A stretch of DNA of 64,000 bases from Pseudoxanthomonas broegbernensis (GCF_014202435.1 NZ_JACHGU010000004.1:207501-271500); one strand, 5' to 3'. Shown: positions 41,081 through 50,453, counted from the first letter of the stretch. The notes: generated by a model not told the origin, from the sequence alone. Program-made: numbers and translations.

Positions 41081-41172
41081 GGTCATGGGGAATAAGCCGG
41101 CTGGCCGCGCACGGGCGATGGCGGCGCAAGGCCGCGATTCTACTGCGGTCGCGGCGGCGGCCCGGCGCGGAC

Positions 41173-41200
41173 TTGGCATGGTTCCTGCTGCGACTACCCT
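41173..41200 (+). promoter_or_regulatory. Putative sigma-70 promoter of a candidate small RNA
   Basis: TTGGCA (41173-41178), a 16-base spacer and TACCCT (41195-41200) face away from mnmG. There is no ORF of convincing coding quality downstream, but a strong intrinsic terminator lies about 78 bases after the -10 element. Confidence 0.4.
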
Positions 41201-41205
41201 GCACC

Positions 41206-41312
41206 CGCAGCGGCATGCGTCAGGGGCGCGGCTGGGTTTGGAACAGGGACCAGCCACGCGCGCGGCGGGGAAGCACGGGGGCCGGTAGTCGGGGGACTGC
41301 CGGCCCCTTTTT
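41206..41312 (+). ncRNA. Candidate small RNA between mnmG and a lipoprotein gene
   Basis: The 465-bp gap 41081-41545 has no supported protein gene on either strand. It holds a promoter-like pair at 41173-41200 and a textbook terminator at 41278-41312, both on the plus strand. Together they define a transcript of about 105 bases. No known RNA family is recognised. The 5' boundary is inferred from the -10 position. Confidence 0.45.
41278..41312 (+). terminator. Strong intrinsic terminator
   Basis: GGGGCCGGTAGTC pairs with GACTGCCGGCCCC (13 bp with one T-G wobble) around a GGGG loop and is followed at once by TTTTT. The T-tract is on the plus strand only, yet no plus-strand gene lies just upstream. 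This is the main evidence for the candidate small RNA. Confidence 0.85.
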
Positions 41313-41371
41313 CGTTCCCGCCCGCCCTTGGCCGAAGAGGCCGCAACGGCCCCCGGAGCCTTCAACGACAC

Positions 41372-41391
41372 AGCCCGGCGCGAGCCGGGCT
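41372..41391. terminator. GCGA-loop hairpin downstream of the lipoprotein gene
   Basis: AGCCCGGC-GCGA-GCCGGGCT is a perfect 8-bp stem with a stable GNRA-type tetraloop. It lies 155 bases beyond the stop of the minus-strand lipoprotein gene and 60 bases beyond the plus-strand terminator. The minus-strand flank (GTGTCGTT) is only weakly T-rich, so a terminator role is tentative. Confidence 0.4.
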
Positions 41392-41545
41392 GGAAGGGGC
41401 GTCGATGTCCGACAGGGCCGGAACAGGGGGGATCCAGATTTCCTGCCGGACATCGACATGGACGTGCCATGCGGGTCAGAAGGTGACGCACATGGTCATG
41501 CGCGCGTTAGCTTGCGGCCAGAAGCGGCACAACGCAAGAGGGAAC

Positions 41546-42280
41546 TCAGCGCCGGGGCGTGTCGCGCCTCACAGTCCGCGTCGAAGCCGGGCGCTGTGCG
41601 CGCACCGGCCCGCTGGAATCGCGCCGCGGCGCGGATTCGATGCTGGGCCTCATCGGCCGCACCGGCACCTGGGCGGCGCGCTCGATCCGGCCGCCTTCGG
41701 CGGCGGCGGCCGGCGGCCGTGGCGCGCGCATCCCGTCGGCCGGCCTCGGACTCTGCGGCGGCGATGCTCTGGGACCTTCCACGCCGCTACGGTTCCCCTG
41801 CGGTGCCCGCGGCCCGTATTGCGGCCTTGGCGGCTGCGCGCCCTCGCCGCGGCGCAGGCGCTCCAGGTTGCGCCATGGCGCGCCGTCCTGGCGCGGCGTA
41901 TCGGGCCGGTGGCCATCGGCGGGCGGGCGCGGCGGCGGCCCGCCGTGGCCCGGATGCGGTCGCGTGGGCGGCCCGTTGTGGCCCGGACGCGGCGGCTGCA
42001 CGTGCGGGGGGCGGTAGACCGGCGGCCGGGAGTAGTAGCCGCCCCGGTAGGGTGTGGCGTACGGCGACAGGTAGGGCGTGTAGTAGCCCAGGCCGTACGA
42101 CAGGCCGGGGCTGTAGCCGTAGGGGTAGACGACCGAGCCCGAGGAGTAGCGGGTCACCGTCTGCCCGGTGTAGTAGCCGCCGCCCTGGTCCACGTAGCCG
42201 TAGGTGCTGCAGCCGCCCAGTGCCAATACCAGCGCCAGGCCGGCCAGCGATCGCGCTTTTATGGGCATTTTCATGGGCAT
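41546..42280 (-). CDS. Pro/Arg-rich lipoprotein of unknown function
   Basis: A 244-residue lipoprotein. Lipid attachment is predicted at the Cys of LALGGCST (about residue 24). Residues 25-75 are rich in Gly and Tyr (YGYVDQGGGYYTGQTVTRYSSG). The rest, about 80-244, is dominated by Pro, Arg and Gly with no globular motif, and looks disordered and strongly basic. The start at 42280 is one of three closely spaced ATGs (MPMKMP) with a G-run ahead. Codon usage and the intact frame support a real gene. Its job is not recognisable. Confidence 0.65.
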   Translation of the reverse strand: MPMKMPIKARSLAGLALVLALGGCSTYGYVDQGGGYYTGQTVTRYSSGSVVYPYGYSPGLSYGLGYYTPYLSPYATPYRGGYYSRPPVYRPPHVQPPRPGHNGPPTRPHPGHGGPPPRPPADGHRPDTPRQDGAPWRNLERLRRGEGAQPPRPQYGPRAPQGNRSGVEGPRASPPQSPRPADGMRAPRPPAAAAEGGRIERAAQVPVRPMRPSIESAPRRDSSGPVRAQRPASTRTVRRDTPRR

Positions 42281-42559
42281 TCCCCCGTCCGGTGAGGCTC
42301 CAGCTTCGCATGGCGCATTGAATCGGTGCTTAATCCCGCCGTTGCGACGCCGGCTCGCTCAGCCTGGGGACAGCCTGCGCGCCTGCCGGGGTGTCCGGGG
42401 CATGCGCTACCCTTGGACCATGCTTGGGGCCCCGCACACCGATCCGCCCGACGCCGACACCGGTGCGCGCCGCCCACGCGGCCGCGGACCGCGGCGACCG
42501 GACCCGGCGGGACGCGCCGCCGGCCCACGTCCGGGCGCGATCGGCCAGGGAGGACGCCC

Positions 42560-43165
42560 GTGGCGCGGATGAAGCGCAGGCGCGGGCGCATCGCCTGGCT
42601 CCTGCGCCTCGTGCTGGTGGTGGCGCTGTGGCTGGCGGGCGTGGCCGCGTGGATCGTCTGGGTCGGCCAGCACGATCGGGCCGGACCCGCCGACGCGATC
42701 ATCGTGCTGGGCGCGGCCGCCTACGACGCCCGGCCATCGCCCGTGTTCGAGGAGCGCATCCGCCACGGCCTGGACCTGTACCGGCGCGGGCATGCGCCGG
42801 TGCTGCTGTTCACCGGCGGCTACGGCAGCGGCGCGCGTTTCGCCGAATCGCAGGTGGCGCGCCGCTATGCGCTGCGCCACGGCGTGCCGGACTCGGCGAT
42901 CCTGATCGAGACCTCCTCGCGCACCACCCGCGAGAACCTGCTGGAGGCGCGCGCGCTGATGCAGCGCCACGGCCTGCGCCGCGCCATCGTGGTCAGCGAT
43001 CCGCTGCACATGGCCCGCGCGCTGCGCCTGTGCCGCCGGCTGGGCATCGACGCAGCCGGCTCGCCCACGCCCAGCACCCGGTTCCGCAGCATCCAGACCC
43101 AGTGGAAGTTCCTGCTGCAGGAGGTCTACTTCTTCCACCGCGACCTGGTGCAGCGCGCCGCCTGA
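42560..43165 (+). CDS. YdcF/SanA-like DUF218 membrane protein
   Basis: A 201-residue protein with one N-terminal membrane helix (about residues 13-35) followed by a DUF218/YdcF domain. The motifs are ADAIIVLGAAAYDARPS, FEERIRHGLDLYRRG, LLFTGGYG, ESQVARRYALRHGVPDSAILIETSSRTTRENLLEA and AIVVSDPLHMARA. Members such as SanA and YdcF act on the cell envelope in an unclear way. The GTG at 42560 is preferred because GGGAGGA ends 5 bases ahead. An in-frame ATG at 42569 lies too far from that site. Confidence 0.85.
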   Translation: MARMKRRRGRIAWLLRLVLVVALWLAGVAAWIVWVGQHDRAGPADAIIVLGAAAYDARPSPVFEERIRHGLDLYRRGHAPVLLFTGGYGSGARFAESQVARRYALRHGVPDSAILIETSSRTTRENLLEARALMQRHGLRRAIVVSDPLHMARALRLCRRLGIDAAGSPTPSTRFRSIQTQWKFLLQEVYFFHRDLVQRAA

Positions 43166-43194
43166 AGGACGCGCGGTGCCGCCGGGCGCGGGAC

Positions 43195-44079
43195 TCAGGG
43201 CTGGCGCCGCCGGATCGGGATCGCCGCCAGCGGCACCGCGGCGATCTCGTGCCCGCCCTCGCGGATGGGCGCGCCCGGCGCCGGCGCCCAGGCCTGCGCG
43301 TAGATCACCTCCCAACTGCTGGGCAGGCGTCCGGCGCCGTCGCGCAGCGGCTCGTACGCCGCCGCCGCCGCCGCGAACCGCGCCCGCCCGGTGAGGCTGC
43401 GCCGGCGCGTGGCCAGCGCGTTGGTACCGCCGATTGCGCGCAGCTCGCGCATCAGCGCCGGCAGGTCGGGATAGGTCAGGGTGAACAGGTCGCGGTCCAG
43501 CACCGGGTCGCGGAACCCGGCGTCGACCAGCGCGTCGCCGAACCCGGCGATGCTGGCGAACGGGCTCACGTGCGCCGCCGCATCGGCGCCGGCGAAGGCC
43601 TCGCGCAGTTCGGCCAGCGTCTGCGGGCCGAAGCTGGAGCACAGCAGCAACCCGCCCGGCTTGAGCGCGCGGCGGAAGCCGGCGAACACCGCCGGCAGGT
43701 CCTCCACCCATTGCAGGCACAGGTTGCTGAAGATCACGTCGACGCTGCCCTGGGCCAGCGGCAGCGCGCGCGCGTCGGCGCAGACGCGGGCGAACGGCTT
43801 CCACCAGCCCGACTGCTTCCCGGCCTGGCGCAGCATCGGCAGGGCCAGGTCCAGGGCCAGGACCTGCGCCCTGGGCCAGCGCTTCTTCATCGCCGCCGCG
43901 GCATGGCCGGTGCCGCTGCCCACGTCCAGGACCACCGAGGGCACGGCGTCGTCGAGGTAGGCCAGCGATTCCAGCAGGCGCGTGCGCACTTCCGCCTGCA
44001 GGGCGGCGGCGGCGTCGTAGCCGCCGGCCGCGCGCGAGAAGGCGCGGCGGATGTGGCGGGGGTCGAATAGGGGATCCAT
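43195..44079 (-). CDS. bioC: Malonyl-ACP O-methyltransferase BioC
   Basis: BioC methylates the free carboxyl of malonyl-ACP so that the fatty-acid machinery can build the pimelate part of biotin. The 294-residue product has the SAM-binding motif VVLDVGSGTGHAAAAM (about 49-64), LDLALPMLRQA, DARALPLAQGSVDVIFSNLCLQWVED and LKPGGLLLCSSFGPQTLAELREAF, all family-typical. It lies 29 bp after bioH in the bioB-F-H-C series. The ATG at 44079 begins MDPLFDPRHIRRAFSRAA, the usual BioC opening. Confidence 0.93.
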   Translation of the reverse strand: MDPLFDPRHIRRAFSRAAGGYDAAAALQAEVRTRLLESLAYLDDAVPSVVLDVGSGTGHAAAAMKKRWPRAQVLALDLALPMLRQAGKQSGWWKPFARVCADARALPLAQGSVDVIFSNLCLQWVEDLPAVFAGFRRALKPGGLLLCSSFGPQTLAELREAFAGADAAAHVSPFASIAGFGDALVDAGFRDPVLDRDLFTLTYPDLPALMRELRAIGGTNALATRRRSLTGRARFAAAAAAYEPLRDGAGRLPSSWEVIYAQAWAPAPGAPIREGGHEIAAVPLAAIPIRRRQP

Positions 44080-44108
44080 CGGGGCGCTGGAGGATGGGCG
44101 GGTGCGGC

Positions 44109-44873
44109 TCACGGCCCCGCCGTGTCGGCGAAGGCGGCCAGCTCGGCCGCCACCGCCTTGACGTGGCCGAGGAAGGGGGCGTGGCCGGCACCGGCCAGTT
44201 CGACGAAGCGCGAGCGCGGCGCCCGCGCGGCGGCGGCGGCCATGCCCTTCGGGTCCACCAGCCGGTCGCGGCGCCCGGCCAGCCACAGGCTGGGGGCGCG
44301 CAGGCCGGGCAGGGCACGGCGCTGGTCGCTGCCGTCCAGCAGCGCCAGGCCGGCCCGCAGCGCGTCCGGGTCGGGCTCGCCGCGTTCGTGCAGCAGCGCG
44401 CGCAGGGCCTTCAGCTCGGCGCGGCCGTGTTCGGAGCCCAAGGTGTCCAGGGCGACGAAGCGGTCCAGGGTGCCGGCGAAATCGCGGCCCAGTTCCTCGC
44501 CGAAGCGCTCGAACACGGCCGGCTCCACCGCGTGCGGCCAGTCCGGCCCGCGCACGAAGCGCGGCGTGGCCGCCACCATCGCCAGCCCGCGCACGGTCGG
44601 CAGGGTCGCCGCCGCGCGCAGGGCAAACACCCCGCCCAGCGACCAGCCCAGCCAGATCGCCGGCGGGACCCGGGCGGCGATGGCGCTGACCACGCTGGCC
44701 GGGTCCAGCGCGAGGCCGGTGCCGCGGCTGAAGCCGTGGCCGGGCAGGTCGACCAGATGCAGGCGGAAACGCGGCGCCAGGCGCTGGGCCAGCGGCGCGA
44801 ACACGCCGCCGTGCAGGGCCCAGCCGTGGATCAGGACCAGGTCCGGGCCGCTGCCCAGGGTTTCGATGTGCAT
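44109..44873 (-). CDS. bioH: Pimeloyl-ACP methyl ester carboxylesterase BioH
   Basis: BioH removes the methyl group that BioC added, releasing pimeloyl-ACP for BioF. It is an alpha/beta hydrolase of 254 residues. It has LVLIHGWALHGGVFAPL (oxyanion region), the nucleophile elbow GWSLGG with Ser78, an Asp in GRRDRLVDP and the catalytic His at about 231 in GAGHAPFLGH. The frame is open upstream, but MHIETLGSGPDLVLIHG matches the usual BioH start. It lies between bioF and bioC on the same strand. Confidence 0.93.
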   Translation of the reverse strand: MHIETLGSGPDLVLIHGWALHGGVFAPLAQRLAPRFRLHLVDLPGHGFSRGTGLALDPASVVSAIAARVPPAIWLGWSLGGVFALRAAATLPTVRGLAMVAATPRFVRGPDWPHAVEPAVFERFGEELGRDFAGTLDRFVALDTLGSEHGRAELKALRALLHERGEPDPDALRAGLALLDGSDQRRALPGLRAPSLWLAGRRDRLVDPKGMAAAAARAPRSRFVELAGAGHAPFLGHVKAVAAELAAFADTAGP

Positions 44874-45027
44874 GGCGCCATTGTCGCCGATGCGATGGCC
44901 ACCGGCACGCGGGCGGGCGGGATGGCCGCGGCCGGGTGGCCCGTGTCCGCGCAGGCGGCGGGCGGGCCGAGGCCACGCCGCCGGGCCGCCGCGCCGCTGG
45001 CGCGTTTGGCCGCGCAACGTCCCGCGC

Positions 45028-46236
45028 TCACCTGTCCGTATCGTGCCGGTCCGCGGCCGGCACGCGATCGCGCGCCTGGGCGATGGCCGCCAGCAACGCC
45101 TGCACCTGCGGCGGCGTGTGCAGCGCCGACAGGGTCACGCGCAGCCGCGAGCGGCCCTCGGGCACGGTGGGCGGGCGGATCGCGGTGACCATGAAGCCGG
45201 CCGCCTCCACCGCGGCGGACATCGCGCTGGCCGCCGCTTCCCCGCCGCACAACAGCGGCTGGATGGGAGTGGTCGAGGCCATCAGGTCCAGGCCCAGGCG
45301 GCCGGCGCCGGCGCGGAACAGCTCGATCAGCTCGTGCAGCCGCTCGCGGCGCCAGTCGTCGCGCCGGGCCAGCTTCAACGCGGCCAGCGAGGCGGCGGCC
45401 AGCGCCGGCGGCAGCGCGGTGGTGTACAGGTAGGGCCGCGCGGTGCCGGCCAGGTGCTCGATCAGCCCGGCGTCGCCGGCCACCACCGCGCCGTAGCCGC
45501 CCAGCGCCTTGCCCAGCGTGGCCAGGTGCAGCGGCACCTCGTCCACGCCCAGCCCGGCCTCGGCGATGCTGCCGCGCCCCTGCGGGCCGACCACGCCGAT
45601 GCCGTGCGCGTCGTCCACGTAGAGCAGGGCCTGCTCGTCGCGCGCCACCCGCGCCAGCGCGCGCAGCGGGGCGATGTCGCCATCCATGCTGAACACGCCG
45701 TCGGTGGCCAGCATCGCCGCGCCGCCGGTGGCGTTGCGCAACTGCCGCATCGCGCCCTCCGCATCCAGGTGCGGGTAGCGGCGCAGGCGGCACCCGGCCA
45801 GGCGGGTGGCGTCGATCAGGCTGGCATGGTTGAGCCGGTCCTGGACGCAGACGTCGTCCTCTTCCAGCAGCAGCGCCTGCTGCACGGCGAGGTTGGCGGC
45901 GAAGCCGCTGCCGAACAGCAGCGCGCGCGGCACGCCCAGCCAGTCGGCCATCTCCCGCTCCAACTGTTCATGCAGGGCGTGGTGGCCGCAGACCAGATGC
46001 GAGGCGCCGGCGCCGGCGCCCTCGCGCGCGGCCGCGTCCTGCAGCGCGGCGCCGACCTCGAACTGCGAGGCCAGGCCCAGGTAGTCATTGCTGCAGAAGC
46101 CGGTCAGCCAGCGGCCGTCGACCTCCACCCGCACGCCGTCGCGGCGGGTGACGGTGCGGCGCCTGCGCTGGCGTCCCTGGGCCACGCGCAGGCGGCCCTG
46201 CGCCTGGACGCGCTCGTGGATATCGATACGGCTCAT
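45028..46236 (-). CDS. bioF: 8-amino-7-oxononanoate synthase BioF
   Basis: BioF is a PLP enzyme that condenses pimeloyl-ACP or pimeloyl-CoA with alanine. The 402-residue product has [80 protein letters not shown] and the PLP lysine at about residue 243 in [17 protein letters not shown] lies about 9 bases ahead of the ATG at 46236. It starts 55 bp after the bioB stop. Confidence 0.95.
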   Translation of the reverse strand: MSRIDIHERVQAQGRLRVAQGRQRRRRTVTRRDGVRVEVDGRWLTGFCSNDYLGLASQFEVGAALQDAAAREGAGAGASHLVCGHHALHEQLEREMADWLGVPRALLFGSGFAANLAVQQALLLEEDDVCVQDRLNHASLIDATRLAGCRLRRYPHLDAEGAMRQLRNATGGAAMLATDGVFSMDGDIAPLRALARVARDEQALLYVDDAHGIGVVGPQGRGSIAEAGLGVDEVPLHLATLGKALGGYGAVVAGDAGLIEHLAGTARPYLYTTALPPALAAASLAALKLARRDDWRRERLHELIELFRAGAGRLGLDLMASTTPIQPLLCGGEAAASAMSAAVEAAGFMVTAIRPPTVPEGRSRLRVTLSALHTPPQVQALLAAIAQARDRVPAADRHDTDR

Positions 46237-46291
46237 CGGCGTTTCCCCCCTGGGACCGGCCGGCGGACAACCCGCCGACCCGCCGTCCGGA

Positions 46292-47323
46292 TTATGCCGC
46301 GCAGCCGCGGGCCGGGGCGGTGATGTCGGCATGCACCGTGCCGGGATGGTCGTGCCCGTCCGCATCCACCCGGACCGGCATCGGCACCAGCCCCAGGCGG
46401 GCGAACAGCGCCTGGTCGCGGCCGGTGTCCGGGTTGCCGGTGGTCAGCAGCTTCTCGCCGTAGAAGATGGAATTGGCCCCGGCCATGAAGCACAGTGCCT
46501 GCAGTTCGTCGCTCATCGCCTCGCGCCCGGCCGACAGCCGCACCATCGAGCGCGGCATCGCGATCCGGGCGACGGCAATCGCGCGCACGAACTCGAACGG
46601 GTCCAGCTCGGCGGTGCCGGCCAGCGGCGTGCCGGCCACCTGCACCAGGCGGTTGATCGGCACCGAGTCCGGGTGCGCGGGCAGGTTGGCCAGCGCCTGC
46701 AGCAGGCCGGCGCGCTGCTCGCGGGTCTCGCCCATGCCGACGATGCCGCCGCAGCAGGTCTTCAGCCCGGCCTGGCGCACGTGCTCCAGGGTGTCCAGGC
46801 GGTCCTGGTACTGGCGAGTGTGGACGATGTCGCCGTAGAACTCCGGCGCCGTGTCCAGGTTGTGGTTGTAGTAGTCCAGGCCGGCGTCCCGCAGCGCGTC
46901 GGCCTGGCCGGGCGAGAGCATGCCCAGGGTGGCGCAGGTCTCCAGGCCCAGCGCCTTCACCCCGGCGATCATCTGCGCCACCTTGGGGATGTCGCGGTCC
47001 TTGGGGCTGCGCCAGGCCGCGCCCATGCAGAAGCGCGAGGCGCCGGCGGCCTTGGCCTGGCGCGCCTTCTCCAGCACTTGGTCGGCCTCCATCAGCTTGG
47101 TCGCGTCCACCCCGGTGTGGTAGCGCTGGGCCTGCGGACAGTAGCTGCAGTCCTCCGGGCAGCCGCCGGTCTTGACCGACAACAGGGTGGAGACCTGGAC
47201 CTCGCTCGGATCGAAGTGCTCGCGGTGGACCGTGGCCGCGCGGAACAGCAATTCCGGCAGCGGCAGGCCGAACAGGGCCAGCAGTTCCTCGCGGCGCCAG
47301 TCGTGGCGGATTTCCGAAGCCAT
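46292..47323 (-). CDS. bioB: Biotin synthase BioB
   Basis: BioB is a radical-SAM enzyme that inserts sulfur into dethiobiotin. The 343-residue product has the [4Fe-4S] motif CPEDCSYC (Cys55, 59 and 62). It also has the [2Fe-2S] ligands in [15 protein letters not shown] and LKTCCGG, and the Arg ligand in [16 protein letters not shown] and [16 protein letters not shown] are typical BioB segments. It is the first gene of the bioB-F-H-C series and divergent from comF, with a good promoter in the gap. bioA and bioD are not in this window. Confidence 0.97.
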   Translation of the reverse strand: MASEIRHDWRREELLALFGLPLPELLFRAATVHREHFDPSEVQVSTLLSVKTGGCPEDCSYCPQAQRYHTGVDATKLMEADQVLEKARQAKAAGASRFCMGAAWRSPKDRDIPKVAQMIAGVKALGLETCATLGMLSPGQADALRDAGLDYYNHNLDTAPEFYGDIVHTRQYQDRLDTLEHVRQAGLKTCCGGIVGMGETREQRAGLLQALANLPAHPDSVPINRLVQVAGTPLAGTAELDPFEFVRAIAVARIAMPRSMVRLSAGREAMSDELQALCFMAGANSIFYGEKLLTTGNPDTGRDQALFARLGLVPMPVRVDADGHDHPGTVHADITAPARGCAA

Positions 47324-47364
47324 GGAGCGGGATTTCCTGACGGCCGCAGCGGCCGGACGCGGGC

Positions 47365-47393
47365 AGTCTGGAAAGCGCCCCTCGCCCTGTCAA
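47365..47393 (-). promoter_or_regulatory. Putative sigma-70 promoter of bioB
   Basis: On the minus strand, a perfect TTGACA (47393-47388) is followed by a 17-base spacer and CAGACT (47370-47365). Transcription would start near 47358, about 35 bases ahead of the bioB ATG. No clear BirA-type operator dyad was seen across it. Confidence 0.5.
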
Positions 47394-47409
47394 CCGGAGT
47401 GCGCCCGTG

Positions 47410-48132
47410 ATGGTTTACAGCCTGCGCCCGCCCTGGGCGGGGACCGGTCCGCTGCTGGCGCGGATCGGCGCCGCCCTGCTGCCGCCGCGCTGCCTGCTGT
47501 GCGGGGAGTCCGGCGGCCCCGGCCTGGACCTGTGCGGCGAATGCCGCCGGCGCCTGCCGTACGCCGGCCCCGCCTGCCCAAGCTGCGCCCTGCCCCTGCC
47601 CGCGCCCGCCACTTGCGGGGCCTGCCTGCGCCGGCCGCCCCCCCTGCACGCTGCCCGTGCCACGTTCGTCTACGCCGCACCGCTGGACCGGCTGCTGCCG
47701 CGCTACAAGTTCCACGGCGACCTGGCCGCCGGCCGGCTGCTGGCGCAATCGATGGCCGCCTCGTTGGTCGCCTGCGAGCGACCGCTGGCGCTGGTCCCCG
47801 TGCCCCTGCACCCCGGCCGCCTGCGCCGCCGCGGCTACGACCAGGCACTGGAGCTGGCGCGCCCGCTGGCGGCGGCGCTGGACCTGCCGCTGCGGGCCGG
47901 CGCCCTGCGTCGGGTACGCGCGACCGCGGCCCAGTCGGAACTGGACGCCCGCCGGCGCCGGCGCAACCTGCGCGGCGCCTTCCTGGCCGACGCGCGGCAA
48001 CCACTGCCGGCGCACGTGGCCCTGGTCGACGACGTGATGACCACCGGCGCGACCCTGCATGCGGCCGCCGCGGCTTTGCGGCGGGCCGGGGTGGCGCGGG
48101 TCGATGCCTGGGTCTGCGCTCGCACGCCGTGA
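47410..48132 (+). CDS. comF: ComF-family phosphoribosyltransferase-like protein
   Basis: ComF proteins are needed for DNA uptake in naturally competent bacteria. The 240-residue product has two N-terminal zinc-finger-like pairs (CLLCGE, LCGECRRRL, CPSCALPLP, CGACLRRPP), the segment RLLPRYKFHGDLAAGRLLA, PVPLHPGRLRRRGYDQALELARPLA and a PRPP-binding-like loop VALVDDVMTTGATLHAA near residues 198-214. A GTG precedes the ATG directly (GTGATG). The ATG is given as start. Confidence 0.9.
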   Translation: MVYSLRPPWAGTGPLLARIGAALLPPRCLLCGESGGPGLDLCGECRRRLPYAGPACPSCALPLPAPATCGACLRRPPPLHAARATFVYAAPLDRLLPRYKFHGDLAAGRLLAQSMAASLVACERPLALVPVPLHPGRLRRRGYDQALELARPLAAALDLPLRAGALRRVRATAAQSELDARRRRRNLRGAFLADARQPLPAHVALVDDVMTTGATLHAAAAALRRAGVARVDAWVCARTP

Positions 48133-48275
48133 CGATGGGCCGCTGCAATTCATCCCCCGCCGCGGCCCTCGACCCGCGCCGCAAAGCTCAAGCATCCGCA
48201 CGGTCGCGCCCGCCTTCCGCTTGGGCGCCGCGCAGGCCAGCGCACCGCCGCGCTCCTTCCCGGTGCCGCCCGCCT

Positions 48276-49184
48276 TCAGCCCGCCAGCGCGTAATGCGCG
48301 GCGATGCCGGCGAACACCGCCGCGCCGACCCAGTTGTTGTGCAGGAACGCACGGAAGCAGGCGCCGCGCTCGCGATGCCGCGCCATCCGGAACTCCCAGG
48401 CGACCAGCGCCGCCGCCAGCGCCAGCCCGACCCAGTAGGCCGGGCCCAGTTGCGCCTGCCTGCCGGCCAGCGCCAGCGCCAGCAGCGCCAGCGCGTACAG
48501 CACGCCCTGCGCGACCAGGTCCAGGTCGCCGAACAGGACCGCGGTGGACTTGGCCCCGGCGCGGATGTCGTCCTCGCGGTCGACCATCGCGTACCAGGTG
48601 TCGTAGGCGGTGGCCCACAGGATGTTGGCGCAGTACAGCAGCCAGCCCAGCGCCGGCACCTCGCCCTGGACCGCGGCGAAGGCCATCGGGATGCCCCAGC
48701 CGAAGGCCATGCCCAGGTAGACCTGCGGCAGGTAGGTGTAGCGCTTCAGGTAGGGATAGCTCGCGGCCAGGAACAGGCCGACCAGGCTCAGCCCCACCGT
48801 CAGCGCGTTGAGGGTCAGCACCAGCGCGAACGCCACCAGCATCAGCGCCGCGAACACCGCCAGCGCCTCGCGCCCGGACACCGCGCCGGTGGCCAGCGGC
48901 CGCCGCTTCGTGCGCTCCACCTTCGGGTCCAGCCAGCGGTCGGCGTAGTCGTTGATCACGCAGCCGGCCGAGCGGGTCAGCCACACCCCGGCGGTGAACA
49001 CGAACAGGACCCACGGCGGCGGCATCCCGCCGGCGGCCAGCCACAGCGCCCACCAGGTGGGCCACAGCAGCAGCAGCACGCCGATGGGGCGGTCGCCGCG
49101 GAGCAGCTTCCAGTATTGGCCCAGGCGCTCGCGCCAGCGCGGCACGGGTGCCGGGGCCGGCGTCTCGTAGCGTTCGTATGCCAT
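48276..49184 (-). CDS. ubiA: 4-hydroxybenzoate octaprenyltransferase UbiA
   Basis: UbiA attaches the polyprenyl chain to 4-hydroxybenzoate in ubiquinone synthesis. It is an integral membrane enzyme of 302 residues with about eight helices. The two aspartate motifs that bind Mg-diphosphate are present: NDYADRWLD (about 78-86) and [12 protein letters not shown] (about 193-204). The opening [25 protein letters not shown] is family-typical. Confidence 0.96.
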   Translation of the reverse strand: MAYERYETPAPAPVPRWRERLGQYWKLLRGDRPIGVLLLLWPTWWALWLAAGGMPPPWVLFVFTAGVWLTRSAGCVINDYADRWLDPKVERTKRRPLATGAVSGREALAVFAALMLVAFALVLTLNALTVGLSLVGLFLAASYPYLKRYTYLPQVYLGMAFGWGIPMAFAAVQGEVPALGWLLYCANILWATAYDTWYAMVDREDDIRAGAKSTAVLFGDLDLVAQGVLYALALLALALAGRQAQLGPAYWVGLALAAALVAWEFRMARHRERGACFRAFLHNNWVGAAVFAGIAAHYALAG

Positions 49185-49304
49185 GGCGGAAGTCTATCGT
49201 CCCGGGCCGCCACCGGCGCCCGCGCGGCGCGCACCGTCCGGCTTCACCGGCATGTAACCGCCCCGTGCGCAGGCTGGCGGCTCATCGACGCTGCGGAGGC
49301 GGGC

Positions 49305-50336
49305 ATGAAAGCCGTGCGTTTCATCCGGACCGGCCGCCCGGCCGAGATCGTGGACATTCCCCGGCCCACGCCCGGCCCCGGCCAGGTGGTGCTGAAGATC
49401 GCCGGCGCCGGGGTATGCCATTCGGACCTGCACATCCTGGACGAAGACCTGGGGCTGAAGGGGCCATTCGTGCTCGGCCACGAGAACGCCGGCTGGATCC
49501 AGGCCCTGGGTCAGGGCGTGGAGGGCTGGAAGGAAGGCGATCCGGTCGCCGTGTACGGGCCTTGGGGCTGCGGCCGCTGCCGCACCTGCCAGAGCTCGGC
49601 GGAGAACTACTGCGACAACCACGCAAGCCTGGGCACCATGGGCGGCGGACTGGGCGCGGACGGCGGCATGGCCGAGTACATGCTGGTGCCCTCGGCGCGG
49701 CAACTGGTGGCGCTGGGCGGGCTGGACCCGGTGCGGGCCGCGCCGCTGTCCGACGCCGCCCTCACGCCCTACCACGCGATCAAGCAGGCGCTGCCGCTGC
49801 TCACCCCGGAAGCGACCGTAGTGGTGATCGGCATCGGCGGGCTGGGCCACATGGCGGTGCAACTGCTCAAGGCGCTCACCCCGGCGACCCTGATCGCCGC
49901 CGACAACGACCCGGCCAAGCTCGACCATGCCCGCCAGCTCGGCGCGTCGCACGCCCTGGACACCCGCGACGGCGACGCGGCGGCCGAGGCGATCGGCAAG
50001 ATCGCCGGGCCGCGCGGCGCCACCGTGGTGCTGGACTTCGTCGGCGCGCAGGCGACCGTGGACCTGGGCGCGCGCGTGGTCGGCCGCAACAGCCGGCTGA
50101 CCGTGGTCGGCCTGGGCGGCGGCGTGGTGCACTACGCGGCCAACCGGCCGCCCTACGGCTGCCAGGTGACCGTGCCCTACTGGGGTTCGCGCACCGAGCT
50201 GATGGAGGTGATCTCCCTGGCCCAGGACGGACACATCCGGACCGAGGTGGAAACCTTTCCGCTGGAGCAGGCGCTGGACGTGTACCGGCGCCTGCGCGAG
50301 GGGAAGATCCGCGGGCGGGCGGTGCTGCTGCCCTGA
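49305..50336 (+). CDS. Zinc-dependent NAD(P) alcohol dehydrogenase
   Basis: A 343-residue medium-chain dehydrogenase. Catalytic zinc ligands are in GVCHSDLH and GHENAG. The structural zinc is held by four Cys in WGCGRCRTCQSSAENYC. The Rossmann loop VVIGIGGLGHMAVQLLK binds the nucleotide, and the following acidic residue (AADND) suggests NAD rather than NADP. The ending HIRTEVETFPLEQALDVYRRLREGKIRGRAVL is typical. GGAGG lies 5 bases before the ATG at 49305. The substrate cannot be read from the sequence. Confidence 0.9.
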   Translation: MKAVRFIRTGRPAEIVDIPRPTPGPGQVVLKIAGAGVCHSDLHILDEDLGLKGPFVLGHENAGWIQALGQGVEGWKEGDPVAVYGPWGCGRCRTCQSSAENYCDNHASLGTMGGGLGADGGMAEYMLVPSARQLVALGGLDPVRAAPLSDAALTPYHAIKQALPLLTPEATVVVIGIGGLGHMAVQLLKALTPATLIAADNDPAKLDHARQLGASHALDTRDGDAAAEAIGKIAGPRGATVVLDFVGAQATVDLGARVVGRNSRLTVVGLGGGVVHYAANRPPYGCQVTVPYWGSRTELMEVISLAQDGHIRTEVETFPLEQALDVYRRLREGKIRGRAVLLP

Positions 50337-50419
50337 GGCGCGCGACGCCCGGGCGATGCGGCCCGCGCCCTTCGGGGAGCGGGACTTCGCCCGGCGGAAC
50401 CGGGGGTGCAGGCCGTTCT

Positions 50420-50437
50420 GCGGAAAACGTTTTCCGC
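50420..50437. promoter_or_regulatory. Perfect 18-bp palindrome in the promoter of tRNA-Arg/lacI
   Basis: GCGGAAAACGTTTTCCGC is a perfect palindrome with the central CG typical of LacI-family operators. It fills the spacer between a weak -35 (near 50416) and the -10 TACACT at 50438-50443, whose start point would fall just before the tRNA. Its central 12 bases (GAAAACGTTTTC) resemble the GGTAACGTTACC operators found across the carbohydrate locus. Confidence 0.65.
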
Positions 50438-50453
50438 TACACTAGCCGGCCAC

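Noticed and set aside
42281-42559. Short open frames between the lipoprotein and the YdcF-family gene
   Set aside because: Arg/Pro-rich shadow translations without ribosome sites. I see no gene in this 279-bp gap.
43195-47323. bioA or bioD hidden in the biotin cluster
   Set aside because: All coding space is taken by bioC, bioH, bioF and bioB. No PLP aminotransferase or dethiobiotin synthetase motif appears.
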